64,000 nt of DNA from Nocardioides astragali (GCF_024436375.1 NZ_JAFMZM010000003.1:329627-393626), one strand, 5' to 3'. Shown: positions 39,929 through 49,518, counted from the first letter of the stretch. Program-made: numbers and translations. The notes: a model not told the origin generated them from the sequence alone.

Positions 39929-40025
39929 GCGTCGCTCACGTCCCCCTGGATCCGCCGGCCGCTGTGGCTAGTTGTCAGCCGAAATACCCCACATCGCGGG
40001 AGACGAAACCCGGCGCGGGCTCGGC

Positions 40026-41462
40026 TCAGGACTGACGTGCCTGCATCTTGATCCGGTTGGTGAGCTCGCTGACCTGGTTGAAGACCGCCCGGCGCTCGGC
40101 GAGGAGCTGGCGGATCTTGCGGTCGGCGTACATCACGGTGGTGTGGTCGCGCCCGCCGAACTCGCGGCCGATCTGCGGCAGCGACATCGAGGTGAGCTCG
40201 CGGCAGAGGTACATCCCGATCTGCCGGGCCATGACGAGGTGCCGGCCGCGGGAGGGCCCGGTGAGGTCCTCGAGCGAGACGCCGAAGTAGGCCGCGGTCT
40301 GGGCGATGATCAGCGCGTGCGTGATCTCCGGCTCGCCACCCTCGGGGATCAGGTCCTTGAGCACGATCTCGGCCAGGGTCATGTCGACCTCCTGGCGGTT
40401 GAGGTTGGCGAACGCAGTGACCCGGATCAGCGCGCCCTCGAGCTCGCGGATGTTGGTCTGGATCTTGGAGGCGATGAACTCGAGCACGTCCGGCGGTGCG
40501 GTGAGCCGGTCCATGGCCGCCTTCTTGCGCAGGATCGCGATGCGGGTCTCGAGGTCCGGCGGCTGGACGTCGGTGATCAGGCCCCACTCGAACCGGTTGC
40601 GCAGCCGGTCCTCCAGCGCCTCGAGGCGCTTGGGCGCGCGGTCGGACGTCAGCACGATCTGCTTGTTGGCGTTGTGGAGGGTGTTGAACGTGTGGAAGAA
40701 CTCCTCCTGCGTCTGGGTCTTGCCCTCGAGGAACTGGATGTCGTCGATCAGGAGCACGTCGACGTCGCGGTAGCGGCGCTTGAACCGGTCCTGCCGGTCG
40801 TCGCGGATCGCGTTGATGAACTCGTTGGTGAACTCCTCGCTGGAGACGTAGCGCACCTTGGCGTTGCTGTAGAGGCTGCGGACGTAGTGCCCGATCGCGT
40901 GCAGCAGGTGGGTCTTGCCCAGACCGGACTCGCCGTAGACCAGCAGTGGGTTGTAGGCCTTGCCCGGCGCCTCGGCGACCGCCACCGCGGCCGCGTGGGG
41001 GAACCGGTTGGACGAGCCGATGACGAAGGTCTCGAACGTGTACTTGGGGTTGAGCCGGGTCTCCAGCGCCGAGGGCCGCCGCTCGCTCTGGCTCGGGGCC
41101 GGCTCGTGGTGCTCGACCAGGGGAGCCGGAGTCGGCTCGAAGGGCCCCTGCTCATTTGTCGACAAAGCGATAGATCCATCTGTCGACTCATCGCTTTGTG
41201 GGGTGGTGTCGTCGAGGGCGGGGTTGACCGTGACGAGCATCCGGATCTCGCGGCCGAAGCCCTCGGTGAGGGCGTCCTCGATGTGGCTGCGCAGCCGTCC
41301 CTCGAGCTGGTTGCGCGTGAAGTCGTTGGGGACGGCGATGATCGCGGTGTTCTCGTGCAGCGTCACCGGGACGCTGGGGCGAAGCCAGGCGCGCTGGTTG
41401 GGCTGGAGGTCCTCGACGATCTGCTGCCAGGCCGTCCCGAGATCTACCTGTTGGTCGTCCAC
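40026..41462 (-). CDS. dnaA: Chromosomal replication initiator DnaA
   Basis: A 478-aa protein from GTG 41462, with AAAGGCGG ahead. Domain I ([16 protein letters not shown]), a disordered domain II, the AAA+ domain with [17 protein letters not shown] (Walker A) and [13 protein letters not shown] (Walker B), and the domain IV signature [15 protein letters not shown] are all intact. It binds DnaA boxes and opens the origin. Its domain II DNA carries a 10-bp inverted repeat (41162-41171 and 41190-41199). It is divergent from rpmH, as in most actinobacteria. Confidence 0.97.
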   Translation of the reverse strand: MDDQQVDLGTAWQQIVEDLQPNQRAWLRPSVPVTLHENTAIIAVPNDFTRNQLEGRLRSHIEDALTEGFGREIRMLVTVNPALDDTTPQSDESTDGSIALSTNEQGPFEPTPAPLVEHHEPAPSQSERRPSALETRLNPKYTFETFVIGSSNRFPHAAAVAVAEAPGKAYNPLLVYGESGLGKTHLLHAIGHYVRSLYSNAKVRYVSSEEFTNEFINAIRDDRQDRFKRRYRDVDVLLIDDIQFLEGKTQTQEEFFHTFNTLHNANKQIVLTSDRAPKRLEALEDRLRNRFEWGLITDVQPPDLETRIAILRKKAAMDRLTAPPDVLEFIASKIQTNIRELEGALIRVTAFANLNRQEVDMTLAEIVLKDLIPEGGEPEITHALIIAQTAAYFGVSLEDLTGPSRGRHLVMARQIGMYLCRELTSMSLPQIGREFGGRDHTTVMYADRKIRQLLAERRAVFNQVSELTNRIKMQARQS

Positions 41463-41970
41463 TCGGACCGCCTTTGCTCTTCACTGATCGTCGGAGGTCG
41501 CACCAGGCATCTGGTGAACCTTGGTCCACAGAGTTCTCCACAAGCTGTGAACTGCACTTCCCGACCGGTTCGATCGAGCCTCACGAGCTGCTTCAGCCGC
41601 CGATCCTCCCAGCATCTGTGCAGGTCAGGAGCCCTTTCAGAGGCCGTGTGACCCGGGTCACAGTGTGTCGTGAACGCCGGCAGGACCGCGGTTCAAGCAG
41701 TTCGCGGAGGCATTGAACGTAACAACCTCGCGAGGTTGTGGGCAAGACTTCATCCACAGGCCCCGCCAGGGTGGGGCTGCGCGGGTTTGACCCCCTGTTT
41801 CCCCACCGCGTACCGTTGGCCGGTCGCTCCATGTCGACGGGTGCCGCACGTCCACGATCCGCCACCGGGCGGCCGCGTGGGTGGGCGGTGCCGGCCGAAG
41901 TTGCCTGAACCTGGCCCAGCACTGACTCGCAGTGGAGTGGACATCCCTCGAAACCTTCGGAGAAATAGCC
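41463..41970. other. Gene-free dnaA-rpmH region with DnaA-box-like sites
   Basis: This 508-bp gap separates leftward dnaA from rightward rpmH and must hold both promoters. DnaA-box-like sites with one mismatch are TGGTCCACA (41522-41530), TTCTCCACA (41534-41542), TGTGGGCAA (41737-41745) and TCATCCACA (41750-41758). The first two lie just upstream of the dnaA start and suit autoregulation by DnaA. The rest may be a second origin part. The stretch contains no convincing gene. Confidence 0.55.
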
Positions 41971-42108
41971 GTGAGCAAGCGTACCTACCAGCCGAACAAC
42001 CGTCGCCGCCACAAGGTGCACGGCTTCCGTCTGCGCATGCGGACCCGCGCCGGTCGCTCGATCCTGTCCAGCCGTCGTCGCAAGGGCCGCAAGAGCCTGG
42101 CCGTCTGA
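41971..42108 (+). CDS. rpmH: Ribosomal protein L34 (bL34)
   Basis: A 45-aa protein from GTG 41971, reading [22 protein letters not shown], then [20 protein letters not shown], the full bL34 sequence. It is a component of the 50S subunit. CGGAGAAATAG precedes the start. It opens the rpmH-rnpA-yidD-yidC-jag-rsmG-parAB run on the plus strand. Confidence 0.97.
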   Translation: MSKRTYQPNNRRRHKVHGFRLRMRTRAGRSILSSRRRKGRKSLAV

Positions 42109-42132
42109 CGGCCAGAGCTCACGGCAACCGCC

Positions 42133-42486
42133 GTGCTCTCCGCTGTTCATCGCCTCACCGACAGTGACGGTTTCCGTCGAGCTGTTCGCAGCGGGCGACG
42201 CGCCGGCTGCTCCACGATGGTCGTCCACCTCTGGGTGGACACCGACGCGGAGCCGGGTCCGGTCCAGGTGGGGTTCACGGTGAGCAAGGCCGTGGGCAAC
42301 GCCGCCACACGCAATCGTGTGAAGAGACGACTTCGCCACCTGACCCGGGAGCACCTCCAGGCACTGGACGGGCTTCCGGGTCGTGCTGCGCTCGTGGTGA
42401 GGGCGCTCCCGCCCTCCGCCAGCGCGTCGTACGCCACGCTCGGTGCGGATCTGGGCCGTACGCTCGACCGGGTGAGCACCTCGTGA
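42133..42486 (+). CDS. rnpA: Ribonuclease P protein component
   Basis: A 117-aa protein from GTG 42133. The RNR signature is clear: [27 protein letters not shown], the basic helix that binds RNase P RNA. The start region [17 protein letters not shown] is also typical. It supports 5' maturation of tRNAs. It lies 24 bp after rpmH and overlaps yidD by 4 bp (GTGA). Confidence 0.96.
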   Translation: MLSAVHRLTDSDGFRRAVRSGRRAGCSTMVVHLWVDTDAEPGPVQVGFTVSKAVGNAATRNRVKRRLRHLTREHLQALDGLPGRAALVVRALPPSASASYATLGADLGRTLDRVSTS

Positions 42487-42737
42487 AGCACCTGCTGATC
42501 GGCTTCATCCGGGCCTGGCGCTACGCGATCAGCCCGCTCTACGGCCAGGTCTGCCGCTACCACCCCAGCTGCTCGGCGTACGCGCTCGAAGCCGTCACCG
42601 AGCACGGAGCCGTGCGCGGCACCTGGCTCTCCGTACGCCGTCTCGGCCGCTGCCATCCGTGGGCAGCCGGCGGCTACGACCCCGTTCCCTCCCGCACCGC
42701 ACCGGTGGCGGAGTCCCCTGCAACTCGAGGAGCATGA
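42483..42737 (+). CDS. yidD: Membrane protein insertion efficiency factor YidD
   Basis: An 84-aa protein from GTG 42483. It has the invariant [25 protein letters not shown], then [18 protein letters not shown]. It is a small membrane-associated helper of YidC. It overlaps rnpA by 4 bp and is immediately followed by yidC. A short C-terminal extension ([15 protein letters not shown]) is not conserved. Confidence 0.95.
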   Translation: MKHLLIGFIRAWRYAISPLYGQVCRYHPSCSAYALEAVTEHGAVRGTWLSVRRLGRCHPWAAGGYDPVPSRTAPVAESPATRGA

Positions 42738-43691
42738 GTGCTCGACTTCTTCGGTGACATCGGCGGCGCGATCATGGCGCCGCTCTACTACGTCATCTCC
42801 GCGGTGCTGGTGGGTTTCCACAAGCTGTTCGGCAACGTCTTCGGCGAGTCCTCCGGCGTTGCCTGGGTGCTGTCGATCATCGGCCTGACGCTGGTGATCC
42901 GGATCGCGCTGATCCCGCTGTTCGTCAAGCAGATCAAGTCCAGCCGCAACATGCAGCTGATCCAGCCCAAGGTGCGTGAGCTGCAGAAGAAGTACGGGCA
43001 CGACCGGGAGCGGCTCGCCCAGGAGACGATGAAGCTCTACAAGGACTCGGGCACCAACCCGTTCTCCTCGTGCCTTCCGATCCTGCTGCAGATGCCGATC
43101 TTCCTGGCTCTGTTCCGCCTGATCGACCAGGCGGCCAAGGACCCGTCACACGAGCGCGGCCTGATGACCGAGCAGCTCAACACGCAGTTCGGCGACGCCA
43201 TCTTCCTCGGTGCGAAGATCTCCGACACGTTCCTCAACACCGACGACATGGGCGTCCGGGTGCTGGCTGCCGTGCTCGTCCTCGCGATGACCGCGACGAC
43301 CTTCCTCACGCAGCGCCAGCTGATGAGCAAGAACATGCCGGCCGACGCGCTGTCGGGTCCCTACGCCCAGCAGCAGAAGATGCTGCTCTACGTCCTCCCT
43401 GTCGTCTTCGCGGTCGGCGGCATCGCCTTCCCGGTCGGCGTCCTCTTCTACTGGACCACCTCCAACCTGTGGACGATGGGCCAGCAGTTCTACGTCATCC
43501 GCAACAACCCGGCTCCCGGCACTCCGGCCTTCGCGGCCAAGGAGGAGCGCGTCAAGGCGAAGGCGGCCCGCAAGGGCATCACGCTCGAGCCCGAGGTGAC
43601 CGAGGCGCCCGTGGTCACCGAGGTGAAGGCTCCGCGCCAGCAGCCGCAGCGGCAGACCAAGGCCCAGCGGACCAAGAAGAAGAAGCGCTGA
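42738..43691 (+). CDS. yidC: Membrane protein insertase YidC
   Basis: A 317-aa protein from GTG 42738 directly after yidD. Membrane segments include a first near PLYYVISAVLVGF, the conserved WVLSIIGLTLVIRIALIPLFVKQIKSSRNMQ, the cytosolic helical hairpin KVRELQKKYGHDRERLAQETMKLYK, NPFSSCLPILLQMPIFLALF, and two more. The C-terminal tail is strongly basic (QPQRQTKAQRTKKKKR), suiting ribosome contact. It inserts membrane proteins alone or with SecYEG. Confidence 0.96.
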   Translation: MLDFFGDIGGAIMAPLYYVISAVLVGFHKLFGNVFGESSGVAWVLSIIGLTLVIRIALIPLFVKQIKSSRNMQLIQPKVRELQKKYGHDRERLAQETMKLYKDSGTNPFSSCLPILLQMPIFLALFRLIDQAAKDPSHERGLMTEQLNTQFGDAIFLGAKISDTFLNTDDMGVRVLAAVLVLAMTATTFLTQRQLMSKNMPADALSGPYAQQQKMLLYVLPVVFAVGGIAFPVGVLFYWTTSNLWTMGQQFYVIRNNPAPGTPAFAAKEERVKAKAARKGITLEPEVTEAPVVTEVKAPRQQPQRQTKAQRTKKKKR

Positions 43692-43751
43692 CCCCACGAT
43701 TCTCTGCGTGCCGCCCGCGGTATCGCACCCCGAATGAAGCAGGAGACGCAC

Positions 43752-44321
43752 GTGAGTGAACAGATGACCGACGACGAATCCGTCGAGATTGAGACCGAGA
43801 TCGAGTCCGAGGCCGGCGGTACGGATGACGTCGAGGACGCCGGCAAGACCAGCCGACCCTCCAAGGTGCAGCGCCTCGAGCAGGAGGGCGACATCGCGGC
43901 CGACTACCTCGAGGAGCTCCTCGACATCGCGGACCTCGACGGCGACCTCGACATGGACGTGGAGGGCGACCGCGCCAGCGTCCAGATCGGTGGCGCGGAC
44001 CTGAGCCTGCTCGTCGGTCGCGACGGCGAGGTCCTCGAGGCCTTGCAGGAGCTGACCCGCCTGGCGGTCTACCGCGAGACCGGTGAGCGGTCGCGACTGA
44101 TGCTGGACGTCGGTGGGCACCGCGCCGCGCAGCGCACTCGCCTGGTCGCCCTGGCGGAGAAGTCCATCGCCGAGGTCAAGGAGTCGGGCGAGCCCATGTC
44201 CCTGGAGCCGATGAGCGCCTTCGAGCGCAAGGTCGTGCACGACGCCGTCGCGGCCGCCGGCCTCACCTCCGAGTCGGAGGGCGCCGAGCCGAAGCGTCAC
44301 GTGGTGATCCTGCCCGCGTGA
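43752..44321 (+). CDS. jag: Jag/KhpB-type KH-R3H RNA-binding protein
   Basis: A 189-aa protein. I favour GTG 43752 with AGGAGA ahead; an ATG at 43734 is in frame but lacks a site. An acidic lead (about 40 residues) precedes a KH domain (RASVQIGGADLSLLVGRDGEVLEALQELTRLAV) and an R3H domain (EPMSAFERKVVHDAVAAAGL...KRHVVI). The Jag N-terminal domain is missing, as in other actinobacteria. It is an RNA-binding partner of KhpA. Its stop overlaps the rsmG GTG start by 4 bp. Confidence 0.92.
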   Translation: MSEQMTDDESVEIETEIESEAGGTDDVEDAGKTSRPSKVQRLEQEGDIAADYLEELLDIADLDGDLDMDVEGDRASVQIGGADLSLLVGRDGEVLEALQELTRLAVYRETGERSRLMLDVGGHRAAQRTRLVALAEKSIAEVKESGEPMSLEPMSAFERKVVHDAVAAAGLTSESEGAEPKRHVVILPA

Positions 44322-45085
44322 GCGACGACGTTTCACGTGAAACCGATGGGTTGAGGAGGGCCCCCTCGGGGCCCGTCTCGAAACCACCCTCCGTGCCCGA
44401 GTCGGCGCGGAGGGTTTTCGCGTTCGAGCGGCTTGAGCTGGCCGTCCGCTACACCGAGCTCCTTGCCACGGAGGGCGTCGTACGCGGCCTGATCGGTCCC
44501 CGCGAGGCGCCCCGCCTGTGGGACCGGCACGTCCTCAACTCGGCCGTCCTGGCGGAGGCGATCCCCGACGGGGTGTCGGTCTGCGACATCGGTACGGGGG
44601 CAGGTCTCCCTGGCCTGGTGGTGGCGATCGCCCGTCCGGACCTGACGATGACCCTGGTCGAGCCCTTGCTGCGGCGTACGACGTTCCTCGACGAGGTCGT
44701 CGCCGAGCTGGGCCTGGACCACGTCACCGTCGTACGCGGCCGCGCGGAGGACCTGCACGGGCAGCGGACGTTCGACGTCGTCACCTCTCGAGCCGTGGCT
44801 CCCCTCGAGCGACTCCTCGGGTGGTCGATGCCGCTCGTGGCGCCGACCGGGGCCATGGTGGCCATGAAGGGCCAGTCCGTCCGCGACGAGATCGCGTCCG
44901 CCGAGGCGTTCCTGACCAGGTGGCGCTGCGGTGTTCCCGACGTGTTGGAGGTGGGTACAGGTGTCGTGGACCCGCCCACGACCGTAGTGCGGGTGCCGTG
45001 GGCCGACCCTTCGCAGATAGGTTGGCCCCTCGCCCTGGAATCCAAGCGGCGCCGCCAGCGGCGTGACCAGCGTGCAGTGAAGTGA
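44318..45085 (+). CDS. rsmG: 16S rRNA m7G527 methyltransferase RsmG
   Basis: A 255-aa protein from GTG 44318. The SAM fold is clear: VCDIGTGAGLPGLVVAIARPDLTMTLVEPLLRR, then VTVVRGRAEDL and TFDVVTSRAVAPLERLLGWSMPLVAPTGAMVAMKG. It methylates G527 of 16S rRNA. The first 30 residues hold two unrelated DNA signals: a parS site giving VSRET and a palindromic repeat read as DGLRRAPSGPVSK. These show the N-terminal segment is tolerant of insertion. Confidence 0.95.
   Translation: MSDDVSRETDGLRRAPSGPVSKPPSVPESARRVFAFERLELAVRYTELLATEGVVRGLIGPREAPRLWDRHVLNSAVLAEAIPDGVSVCDIGTGAGLPGLVVAIARPDLTMTLVEPLLRRTTFLDEVVAELGLDHVTVVRGRAEDLHGQRTFDVVTSRAVAPLERLLGWSMPLVAPTGAMVAMKGQSVRDEIASAEAFLTRWRCGVPDVLEVGTGVVDPPTTVVRVPWADPSQIGWPLALESKRRRQRRDQRAVK
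44329..44344. promoter_or_regulatory. parS: parS centromere site 1 (within rsmG)
   Basis: CGTTTCACGTGAAACC matches 14 of 16 positions of the bacterial parS consensus, including the whole central palindrome GTTTCACGTGAAAC. It lies in the first codons of rsmG and encodes VSRET. ParB (46229-47236) should bind here. Confidence 0.9.
44349..44385. repeat. Palindromic repeat inside rsmG, copy 3 (inverted)
   Basis: The segment starts GGTTGAGGAGGGCCCCC and ends GCCCGTCTCGAAACC. It is the inverted counterpart of the repeats at 27209-27244 and 30598-30633, with the same GGTYGAGGAGG and CGAGACC-type ends. Here it is translated within the rsmG N-terminus in the plus frame, five bases after parS site 1. 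Confidence 0.6.
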
Positions 45086-45101
45086 TGAGAGGTGTTCTGA
45101 C

Positions 45102-46232
45102 GTGACCGGAGATCCCCCCGAGGACCTGGGTTGGCGCGCGGCGAACAACGCCTCGGACGAGTTTTCCACCGCGGCCGAGCCGCCCGCTGAGCGGGACTAT
45201 CCACAGGGCGGGCCAGTTCATCCACAGGTCGAGAATGTTTCACGTGAAACAGAGGATGGCGCCGTTTCACGTGAAACACGGCCCGTCTGGCAGGTGCGAA
45301 CCGCTGCCGACATCGCGGAGCAGGACGACACCTTCCATGACCACGGCACTCCGCTGGCCCAAGCCGCGCAGCACTCGGTGCTGGCCCGGACCGGGGGCCT
45401 CCGACGCCAGGGCGTACCACGGCCCCACGCCACCCGGGTGCTCGTCGTGGCGAACCAGAAGGGCGGCGTCGGCAAGACGACGTCCACCGTCAACGTGGCG
45501 GCCGGCCTGGCGCAGCTCGGTCAGAAGGTGCTCGTCATCGACCTCGACCCCCAGGGCAATGCCTCCACCGCGCTCGGGGTGGACCACCATCGAGGGGTGC
45601 CGTCGACGTACGACATGCTGGTCGACGGCCAGCCGCTGGCCGACGTCATCACCGAGTGTGCCGACCTCCCGGGGCTCTTCGTGGTGCCGGCCACCATCGA
45701 CCTGGCCGGCGCCGAGATCGAGCTGGTCAGCGTCGTGGCGCGTGAGCAGCGCCTGGCCCGGGCGATCAGCGCCCATCCCTTGGTGGGCACCGCTGAGGCC
45801 ATCGGCGACGAGCGTTTCGACTACGTCTTCGTCGACTGCCCACCCTCCCTGGGTCTGCTGACCCTCAACGCCCTCGTCGCCGGCCGGGAGATGTTCATCC
45901 CGATCCAGGCGGAGTACTACGCACTCGAGGGACTGGGCCAGCTCCTGGAGACCGTGGAGATGGTGCGCCAGCACCTCAACCCCCAGCTCATCGTCTCCAC
46001 GATCCTGCTCACCATGTACGACGCGCGCACCCGCCTCGCAGCGGGCGTCTCGGACGAGGTCCGGAGCCACTTCGGTGACCAGGTCCTCAAGACGGCGGTG
46101 CCGCGCTCGGTCCGGGTGTCCGAGGCGCCGTCCTACGGGCAGACCGTGATGACCTACGATCCGGCTTCGGCGGGAGCACTCTCCTACCTGGAGGCCGCCC
46201 GTGAGATCGCCAGCAAGGGAGCTCCTGCATGA
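45102..46232 (+). CDS. parA: Chromosome partitioning ATPase ParA
   Basis: A 376-aa protein from GTG 45102, 16 bp after rsmG. The ParA/Soj ATPase begins near residue 107: [25 protein letters not shown] (deviant Walker A), DLDPQGNAS, and [20 protein letters not shown]. The first 105 residues are disordered and unusually hold DNA signals: two near-DnaA boxes (45197-45205 and 45218-45226) and two parS sites (45236-45251 and 45263-45278), whose codons give VSRET twice. It moves ParB-origin complexes. The parA stop overlaps the parB start by 4 bp. Confidence 0.95.
   Translation: MTGDPPEDLGWRAANNASDEFSTAAEPPAERDYPQGGPVHPQVENVSRETEDGAVSRETRPVWQVRTAADIAEQDDTFHDHGTPLAQAAQHSVLARTGGLRRQGVPRPHATRVLVVANQKGGVGKTTSTVNVAAGLAQLGQKVLVIDLDPQGNASTALGVDHHRGVPSTYDMLVDGQPLADVITECADLPGLFVVPATIDLAGAEIELVSVVAREQRLARAISAHPLVGTAEAIGDERFDYVFVDCPPSLGLLTLNALVAGREMFIPIQAEYYALEGLGQLLETVEMVRQHLNPQLIVSTILLTMYDARTRLAAGVSDEVRSHFGDQVLKTAVPRSVRVSEAPSYGQTVMTYDPASAGALSYLEAAREIASKGAPA
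45236..45251. promoter_or_regulatory. parS: parS centromere site 2 (within parA)
   Basis: TGTTTCACGTGAAACA is a perfect 16-base parS. It lies in the disordered N-terminal coding part of parA, ten bases after a near-DnaA box (TCATCCACA, 45218-45226). Confidence 0.95.
45263..45278. promoter_or_regulatory. parS: parS centromere site 3 (within parA)
   Basis: CGTTTCACGTGAAACA matches 15 of 16 parS positions and sits 11 bp after site 2, a spacing that places two ParB dimers side by side. It is also in the parA coding region. Confidence 0.92.
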
Positions 46233-47236
46233 ATGCCAACCCGCCCCGCCGGGGCCTCGGGCGAGGCCTGGGCTCGCTGATCCCGACCACCCCGAGCCAG
46301 CCCGCGCCGACCTCGGACACCGAGACCTCGAACGACTCGGCAGCCAGCCCTACCAACGGGGCCGGGCCGGGGCACGGGGCGGACCCGAGTGGCGCCGCTG
46401 CGCCCGTGGCCGGCGGCGTGGTGGCGGGGGCCTACTTCGCTGAGCTGCCGATCACCCAGGTCAGGCCCAACGCCCGCCAGCCGCGTCAGGTCTTCGAGGA
46501 GGAGGCGCTGGCGGAGCTCGTGCACTCCATCCGCGAGGTGGGCCTGCTGCAGCCGGTCGTCGTGCGCAAGACGGGCGACGACTCCTACGAGCTCATCATG
46601 GGTGAGCGCCGGTGGCGCGCCTCCCAGGAGGCGGGTCGCGACACGATCCCCGCGATCGTTCGCGAGACCGACGACAACGACATGCTGCGCGACGCGCTGC
46701 TGGAGAACCTGCACCGTTCGCAGCTCAACCCGCTGGAGGAGGCGGCTGCCTACGGGCAGCTGCTCGAGGACTTCGGCTGCACGCACGAGGAGCTCGCCCA
46801 GCGCATCGGGCGCTCGCGCCCGCAGATCTCCAACACGCTGCGGCTCCTGAAGCTCTCCCCGGCCGTCCAGCGCCGGGTGGCTGCCGGCGTACTGTCCGCC
46901 GGGCACGCCCGGGCCCTGCTCAGCGTCGACGATGCCGGCCTGCAGGACAAGCTCGCCGCGCGGGTCACCGCCGAGGGCATCTCCGTGCGCGGCCTGGAGG
47001 AGATCGTCTCCCTCGGCGTCGAGGCAGAGGACGCTCCCCGCGTGGTCCGCCGCAAGCCGGTCGCTCCCGGGCTGTCCGAGCTCGCCGACCGGCTCTCCGA
47101 CCGACTCGAGACCCGGGTCAAGGTCGACCTGGGCAAGTCCAAGGGCAAGATCACCGTCGAGTTCGCCAGCCTCGACGACCTGCGCCGCATCGTCGACATC
47201 ATGGATCCGCGCAACCGCGACGACCGACCGATCTGA
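46229..47236 (+). CDS. parB: Chromosome partitioning protein ParB
   Basis: A 335-aa protein from ATG 46229 overlapping parA by 4 bp. The N-terminus has [13 protein letters not shown], the ParA-contact motif; the CTP-binding region has NARQPR and GERRWRAS; the helix-turn-helix for parS is [23 protein letters not shown]; the C-terminal dimer domain ends [16 protein letters not shown]. It clamps DNA after loading at parS, building the segregation complex near oriC. Confidence 0.96.
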   Translation: MNANPPRRGLGRGLGSLIPTTPSQPAPTSDTETSNDSAASPTNGAGPGHGADPSGAAAPVAGGVVAGAYFAELPITQVRPNARQPRQVFEEEALAELVHSIREVGLLQPVVVRKTGDDSYELIMGERRWRASQEAGRDTIPAIVRETDDNDMLRDALLENLHRSQLNPLEEAAAYGQLLEDFGCTHEELAQRIGRSRPQISNTLRLLKLSPAVQRRVAAGVLSAGHARALLSVDDAGLQDKLAARVTAEGISVRGLEEIVSLGVEAEDAPRVVRRKPVAPGLSELADRLSDRLETRVKVDLGKSKGKITVEFASLDDLRRIVDIMDPRNRDDRPI

Positions 47237-47408
47237 GACGGCCAGCGACCTGCGAGGAACCAGCAGCGCGCGTAGGCCGGCCAGGTTGAGCAAGCGACAC
47301 GACCGAGCCTGCGAGGTCGTACGAGCGCGTCGAAAATCCTTGGGAGTCGCCGACTGAACCGCGACCTGAGCGTGAACTCGCGACGATATGTCGACAAAGC
47401 GACAAGTT

Positions 47409-47424
47409 GACCTGTCGACAGGTC
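47409..47424. repeat. 16-bp perfect palindrome at the parB/plsC convergence
   Basis: GACCTGTCGACAGGTC is a perfect palindrome that reaches the first base of the leftward acyltransferase stop codon. Just before it, 47389-47402 matches 14 bases within dnaA (41157-41170). It could be part of a convergent terminator or a protein site; there is no T-run. Confidence 0.35.
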
Positions 47425-48215
47425 TACTTGTCTGCTTGTCTCCCTGTCCGCTTCTTCGCCCGCTTCTCGGCCCGCTTGCGCGCGCGCTCGCGCTTCTCGG
47501 CGGCGTCCAGCGCGGCGGCCTCCTCGAGAGTGGGGGCGGAGCCGCCCATCGAGGCGGGGACCCACCAGGACCCGGGAGGCTGCTCCTCGGCGGGGTACTC
47601 GGCGATCGACTCCGCCAGCATCTGCGACATCCGCGCCTTCAGCTCCGCCGTCTGCGCCACGGAGCTCTCGCCGGTCGGGTGCAGGGGCTCACCGACCCTG
47701 ATCGAGATGGTCTTGCCGCGCGAGAAGTCGCGCGGGTGGTCCTTGGTCATCATCCGCTGGGTGCCCCACAGGATCACCGGAACGAGGGGTACGCCGGCCT
47801 CCGCCGCGATGCGTACGGCGCCGGTCTTGAACTCCTTGAGCTCCATGGCTCGCGAGATCGTCGCCTCCGGGAAGATGCCGACCGCCTCACCGGCGCGGAG
47901 GTGCTCGACGGCCGTGTGGAAGCTGGCCACACCCTCGCCGCGATCCACCTCGATGTGGTGGAGCGAGCGCATCAGCGGGCCTGCCCAACGGTGGTCGAAG
48001 ATCTCCCGCTTCGCCATGAACCGGACCAGCCGACGCGAGGGGTGGGCGGCGAAGCCGCCGTAGACGAAGTCGACGTAGCTGATGTGGTTGAAGGCCAGCA
48101 GGACACCGCCTTCACGGGGAACGTGCTCGGTCCCGGTCATCTGGAAGCGTTGGCCCAGGGCCCTGAAGGCCGTCTTCGCAGTCACGATGATCGGCGGGTA
48201 GGTCACATCGCGCAT
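47424..48215 (-). CDS. 1-acyl-sn-glycerol-3-phosphate acyltransferase (PlsC-like)
   Basis: A 263-aa protein. The acyltransferase motifs are present: NHISYVDFV (HX4D), and FPEATISRAMELKEFKTGAVRIA (block III), followed by VPLVPVILWG. It should acylate lysophosphatidate at the membrane face in phospholipid synthesis; a menaquinone or glycolipid acyl role cannot be excluded. The C-terminus is a highly basic tail (RERARKRAEKRAKKRTGRQ). It is convergent with parB and takes the place where many actinobacteria have cwlM. Confidence 0.82.
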   Translation of the reverse strand: MRDVTYPPIIVTAKTAFRALGQRFQMTGTEHVPREGGVLLAFNHISYVDFVYGGFAAHPSRRLVRFMAKREIFDHRWAGPLMRSLHHIEVDRGEGVASFHTAVEHLRAGEAVGIFPEATISRAMELKEFKTGAVRIAAEAGVPLVPVILWGTQRMMTKDHPRDFSRGKTISIRVGEPLHPTGESSVAQTAELKARMSQMLAESIAEYPAEEQPPGSWWVPASMGGSAPTLEEAAALDAAEKRERARKRAEKRAKKRTGRQADK

Positions 48216-48303
48216 GGGCCGAAGCCTAGGGCGCCCCGCACCCGGCCGCGAGCCATGGTGACCGGGGACTCACAGCGCGGACAGCGCCGCTGGGGCGCTC
48301 GGG

Positions 48304-49518
48304 TCACCGCCGGGTGGACAGGAAGTCCGCGATCCGGCCGATGGCCTCCTCCAGCACGCTCGCCTCGGGCAGCGTCACCAGGCGGAAGTGGTCGGGGGTG
48401 GGCCAGTTGAAGCCGGTGCCGTGGGTGACGAGGATCTTCTTGGCCCGCAGCAGCTCGAGGACGAACTCCTGGTCGTCCTCGATCGCATAGACGTCCGGGT
48501 CGAGCCGGGGGAAGCAGTAGAGCGCGCCGCGCGGCTTGACGTTGGAGACACCGGGGATCTCGTTGAGGAGGCGGTGGGCCAGCATCGACTGCTCGTAGAA
48601 GCGGCCGCCCGGCCCGATGAGCTCCTCGACCGACTGGTAGCCGCCCAGCGCGGTCTGGATCGCGTGCTGGGCGGGCACGTTGGCGCACATGCGCATGTTG
48701 GCGATCAGGGTGAGGCCCTCGAGGAAGTCGGTGGCGATCTCCTTCGGGCCGGAGATCATCACCCAGCCGGCGCGGTAGCCGCAGACGCGGTAGGCCTTGG
48801 ACAGGCCCGAGAAGGTCAGGGTGAGCACGTCGTTGCCGCCGAAGGTGGCCGCGTGGTGGTGCTGGGCGTCCTCGAACAGGATCTTCTCGTAGATCTCGTC
48901 GGCCATCACCACGAGCTGGTGGCGGCGCGCGATGTCGACGAGGCCCTTGACCGTCTCCGGGCTGTAGACGGCGCCGGTGGGGTTGTTGGGGTTGATGATC
49001 ACCAGGGCGTGGGTGTTCTCGGTGATCTTGGCCTCGATGTCGGCGAGGTCGGGGTTCCAGCCGTTGTCCTCGTCGCACCGGTAGTGCACCGGGAGGCCAC
49101 CGGCCAGCGTCACGGCGCCGGTCCAGAGCGGGTAGTCGGGGGCTGGCACCAGGATCTCGTTGCCGTCGTCGACGAAGGCCTGCAGCACCATCGAGATGAG
49201 CTCGGAGACGCCGTTGCCGATGAAGACGTCCTCCACGCCGACGTCGCGCAGGCCGTGGGACTGGTAGTAGTGCATGACCGCGGTCCGGGCCGACCAGATG
49301 CCCTGCGAGTCGGCGTACCCGGTCGACTGCGGCAGGTGGTGCATCATGTCGGCCAGGATCTGCTCCGGAGCCTCGAAGCCGAAGGGCGCGGTGTTGCCGA
49401 TGTTGAGCTTGAGGATGCGGTGTCCCTCTGCCTCGAGCCGCTGCGCCTCGACGAGGATCGGTCCGCGCACGTCGTAGCGGACACCTTGCAGCTTCTTGCT
49501 CTGTCGGATCGGGCGCAC
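48304..49518 (-). CDS. alaT: PLP-dependent aminotransferase, AlaT/AlaA type
   Basis: A 404-aa fold-type I enzyme: KLNIGNTAPFGFEAPEQI at the N-terminus, IGNGVSELI, INPNNPTGAVYS, and the PLP lysine in TFSGLSKAYRVCGYRAGW. This pattern (QSKKLQGVRYDVRGPI start, NIGNTAPF) is that of alanine-forming aminotransferases using glutamate. ATG 49518 is the likely start; the divergent GNAT gene begins 33 bp away, so the promoters overlap. Confidence 0.85.
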   Translation of the reverse strand: MRPIRQSKKLQGVRYDVRGPILVEAQRLEAEGHRILKLNIGNTAPFGFEAPEQILADMMHHLPQSTGYADSQGIWSARTAVMHYYQSHGLRDVGVEDVFIGNGVSELISMVLQAFVDDGNEILVPAPDYPLWTGAVTLAGGLPVHYRCDEDNGWNPDLADIEAKITENTHALVIINPNNPTGAVYSPETVKGLVDIARRHQLVVMADEIYEKILFEDAQHHHAATFGGNDVLTLTFSGLSKAYRVCGYRAGWVMISGPKEIATDFLEGLTLIANMRMCANVPAQHAIQTALGGYQSVEELIGPGGRFYEQSMLAHRLLNEIPGVSNVKPRGALYCFPRLDPDVYAIEDDQEFVLELLRAKKILVTHGTGFNWPTPDHFRLVTLPEASVLEEAIGRIADFLSTRR

